The notes under the pieces are model-generated. The model saw nothing but the letters and a program-made list of their open reading frames with translations, had not been told where the DNA came from and searched no databases. From Sporocytophaga myxococcoides (GTDB lineage: Bacteria > Bacteroidota > Bacteroidia > Cytophagales > Cytophagaceae): DNA of 64,000 nucleotides. Made by a program: the position numbers and the translations under genes. Where the stretch lies: assembly GCF_000775915.1 (NCBI RefSeq), contig NZ_BBLT01000002.1, positions 186,001 to 250,000 of the forward strand. The letters run 5' to 3'. Shown here piece by piece: positions 62,447-64,000 of this stretch (positions within the stretch are counted from its first letter, which is position 1; the number at the start of each line of letters is the position of its first letter).

Positions 62447-63250
62447 TTAGTTCTTAAGTACTTTCATTGTTCCCATTGAATTACCTTTTTTCAAAATAAC
62501 CATATACAGACCTTCGGGAAGACTTGAAAAATCAGCGTTCTGAGTATTTACCGAGCTGAATACCTGTATACCTGAAGTATTGTATACGTTAAGTGCTTCA
62601 ACAGATTCTTTAAGGTTCAGGGAAGATGTAACAATATTGCTTCCAATCATCTGAATCATTTGTTTATCTGACAAACCAGTAACTTCATAGCTAAGCTCTA
62701 CATCATCAATAATGAAATAATCTGAGCTACTTAGTTCTTGTTTTCCAAATGTGAAAATTACCCCCACACTGTCGGTTGCTTCTTCCTTTTGGTAGATCAA
62801 TGGTATTTCTACTTTGGTGAATGATTCAGCAGGAAGAACAATTGACTGTCCATAACCTGTTGCATCAGTTAGCTCATTAACATCGAGAGGCTCTCCTTTT
62901 GTTATGATAATGCCTGCTGTCAATGGCTTGGTAGATTTATACCAAAATGTCAATTTGCTGGGTTTTGATGCCAGAGGACCGTAGTACTGCAAAGGTGATG
63001 AAACAACTTCAAAACCATTGTTATAAGCATAGATCTTAGCAGCACGTCCACTGCGTCCTGAAGTCGCTCCTAGGAAATAATAGCAACTCTTCGGACTTTG
63101 GCAAATACTTGGGGAATCCCAATGCCCAGTCAGAAAAGCATTTTGATTTTCATTCACCTCCCATGATTCAAAGCTTGCATTGTCAAGTTGTTGAGCTGAA
63201 AGATTGAATGCTGTAAAAATAGAAGCAATAAACAGTAATTGTTTTTTCAT
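62447..63250 (-). CDS. T9SS type A secreted protein, paralogue 2
   Basis: The 267-residue protein has signal peptide MKKQLLFIASIFTAFNLSAQ and a middle domain with ASFESWEVNE, a Cys pair ICQSPKSC, LTFWYKSTK and DYFIIDDVELSYEV. The C-terminal 75 residues match those of paralogue 1 closely (NTQNADFSSLPEGLYMV). The two lie in tandem with 297 bases between them, so each may have its own promoter. Confidence 0.82.
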   Translation of the reverse strand: MKKQLLFIASIFTAFNLSAQQLDNASFESWEVNENQNAFLTGHWDSPSICQSPKSCYYFLGATSGRSGRAAKIYAYNNGFEVVSSPLQYYGPLASKPSKLTFWYKSTKPLTAGIIITKGEPLDVNELTDATGYGQSIVLPAESFTKVEIPLIYQKEEATDSVGVIFTFGKQELSSSDYFIIDDVELSYEVTGLSDKQMIQMIGSNIVTSSLNLKESVEALNVYNTSGIQVFSSVNTQNADFSSLPEGLYMVILKKGNSMGTMKVLKN

Positions 63251-63524
63251 TAATTTTTGGTTTTTGAATAATCAGAATAAAATGTTCTTAGAAAAAATGT
63301 AATGAGTATTATAAAATTTCAGGATTGTACTTGAAATTTAAAGGGAAGGTTATAAATATTATATTATTATTTTTTTAAAAGTGCAATATACGTCACTTCT
63401 AATCGTGGAATATATCATAGGTTGAGAAGTTGGTCAGAAGACTCCTGACTATATAGTATCTTCAGCCTTTCCAATTTGAATATTTTTTCTTATATTTAAA
63501 CTTTATTAAAGACTAAAGATTGGC

Positions 63525-64000
63525 TTGAAACACATACTGGTTATAGATGACGATCCTGTGTTCCGCCTGATGCTGGAAACATTTCTTACCAAGAATAATT
63601 TCTTAGTTACTTCTGTGGGGACTTCTTCTGACGCCCTTAGGACAATAAAAAAAACACTTTTTTCTCTTTGTCTTGTAGATCTCCGATTGCCCGATATCAA
63701 TGGGCTTGAGCTTCTTAAGGAGATAAAAAATCTGACGCCGGACCTGCCTTTAATATTAATGACAAGTTTTGTTGATGTCAGGACCGCTGTAAAAGCAATA
63801 AAGTCTGGCGCTTATGAATATATTACAAAACCTGTTAATACAGATGAACTGATTATCGCCATTCAGTCAGCTTTAAAATCAGATAATAAAGTTTCAAAAG
63901 AAACGCCTTCTACTGAAGATACTTCATTTTACCATTATGGGAGAAGTAAATCTTCTCTTGAAACATTGAAAGCAATAGAGCTTGTTGCTCCAACAAATCT
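63525..64000 (+). CDS. NtrC-type sigma-54 response regulator (3' end outside window)
   Basis: From TTG 63525 the frame is open to the window end. The first 120 residues are a receiver domain: HILVIDDDPVFRLML (acid pocket), LCLVDLRLPDINGLELL (phosphorylated Asp), LILMTSFVDV, and EYITKPVN (conserved Lys). After a Ser/Thr-rich linker, the frame reaches HYGRSKSSLETLKAIELVAP, the start of a sigma-54 AAA+ domain. It should activate RpoN-dependent promoters when phosphorylated; the sensor kinase is not in the window. Confidence 0.85.
   Translation, partial: MKHILVIDDDPVFRLMLETFLTKNNFLVTSVGTSSDALRTIKKTLFSLCLVDLRLPDINGLELLKEIKNLTPDLPLILMTSFVDVRTAVKAIKSGAYEYITKPVNTDELIIAIQSALKSDNKVSKETPSTEDTSFYHYGRSKSSLETLKAIELVAPTN

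Noticed and set aside
1-64000. CRISPR arrays, intact insertion sequences, prophage
   Set aside because: No regularly spaced direct repeats, transposase, integrase or phage structural genes were found on reading both strands.

Overview
The window reads as chromosomal DNA of an AT-rich Bacteroidetes, most likely a Cytophaga/Sporocytophaga-like member of the Cytophagales. The support is: type IX secretion (T9SS) cargo with both type A and type B (gliding-motility-associated) C-terminal sorting domains, a PorP/SprF partner protein, the Bacteroidetes-specific GlmU-like enzyme, a zinc-free L31, and promoters of the Bacteroidetes TAnnTTTG type. The species call is an inference; no rRNA gene is present.

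Layout. 1-5.4 kb: the end of an unknown gene, a YdeI-like protein, a DUF72 protein, a NatAB-type ABC exporter, a PyrR-like phosphoribosyltransferase and ribosomal protein L31 type B. 5.5-11.8 kb: a mostly co-directional housekeeping run (GlmU-like nucleotidyltransferase, holB, RimB-like protease, rimK, hemC, cyclophilin, RmlD-like reductase). 12.1-17.6 kb: a ComEA-like helix-hairpin-helix protein, then a tight surface-polysaccharide type cluster (DUF7033/deacetylase-like, GNAT, polysaccharide deacetylase) running into upp and a small membrane protein. 17.7-19.2 kb: map and a VOC protein on the minus strand. 19.7-24.3 kb: nuoABCD followed directly by nnr, with dispersed repeats at the nuoB/nuoC and nuoD/nnr junctions. 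24.3-28.7 kb: small exported proteins, including three tandem tiny lipoproteins, two of them shorter than 60 codons, and asnS. 28.8-32.7 kb: rpoN, a PAP2-like protein, an enoyl-CoA hydratase, an outer-membrane barrel and tRNA-Arg(ACG). 32.9-38.8 kb: a free-standing acyltransferase, then a 1208-residue T9SS type B protein translationally coupled to a PorP/SprF protein. 39-43.8 kb: a CPA2 antiporter, DUF2809, a MATE pump and a frameshifted gene. 43.8-57 kb, all minus strand: lspA/ileS; a peptidase-rich block (two MtfA-like peptidases, a secreted metzincin-like T9SS protease, MepA-like endopeptidase, two cold-shock proteins); glyS. 57.1-64 kb: hemH, rsmI, a pterin dehydratase, a ceramidase-like membrane protein, DUF2167, two tandem T9SS type A paralogues, and the start of an NtrC-type response regulator cut by the window end.

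How parts work together. ileS-lspA, holB-rimB-rimK, nuoAB, nuoCD, rpoN-pap2-ech, antiporter-DUF2809 and the type B protein/PorP pair are packed tightly enough to be co-transcribed. rpoN and the terminal sigma-54-type regulator belong to the same regulatory scheme. Several secreted proteins depend on T9SS, whose core genes are not in this window.

Most unusual material: the three tiny Lys-rich lipoproteins at 26.7-27.3 kb; the glyS/hemH intergenic region where both genes have a TAnnTTTG box 4-5 nt from the start codon, suggesting leaderless mRNAs; a perfect 10-bp-arm operator-like palindrome before the DUF2167 gene; a free-standing acyltransferase with an altered active-site motif; the peptidase block; and several families of dispersed intergenic repeats. 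No CRISPR array, prophage or intact insertion sequence was seen.
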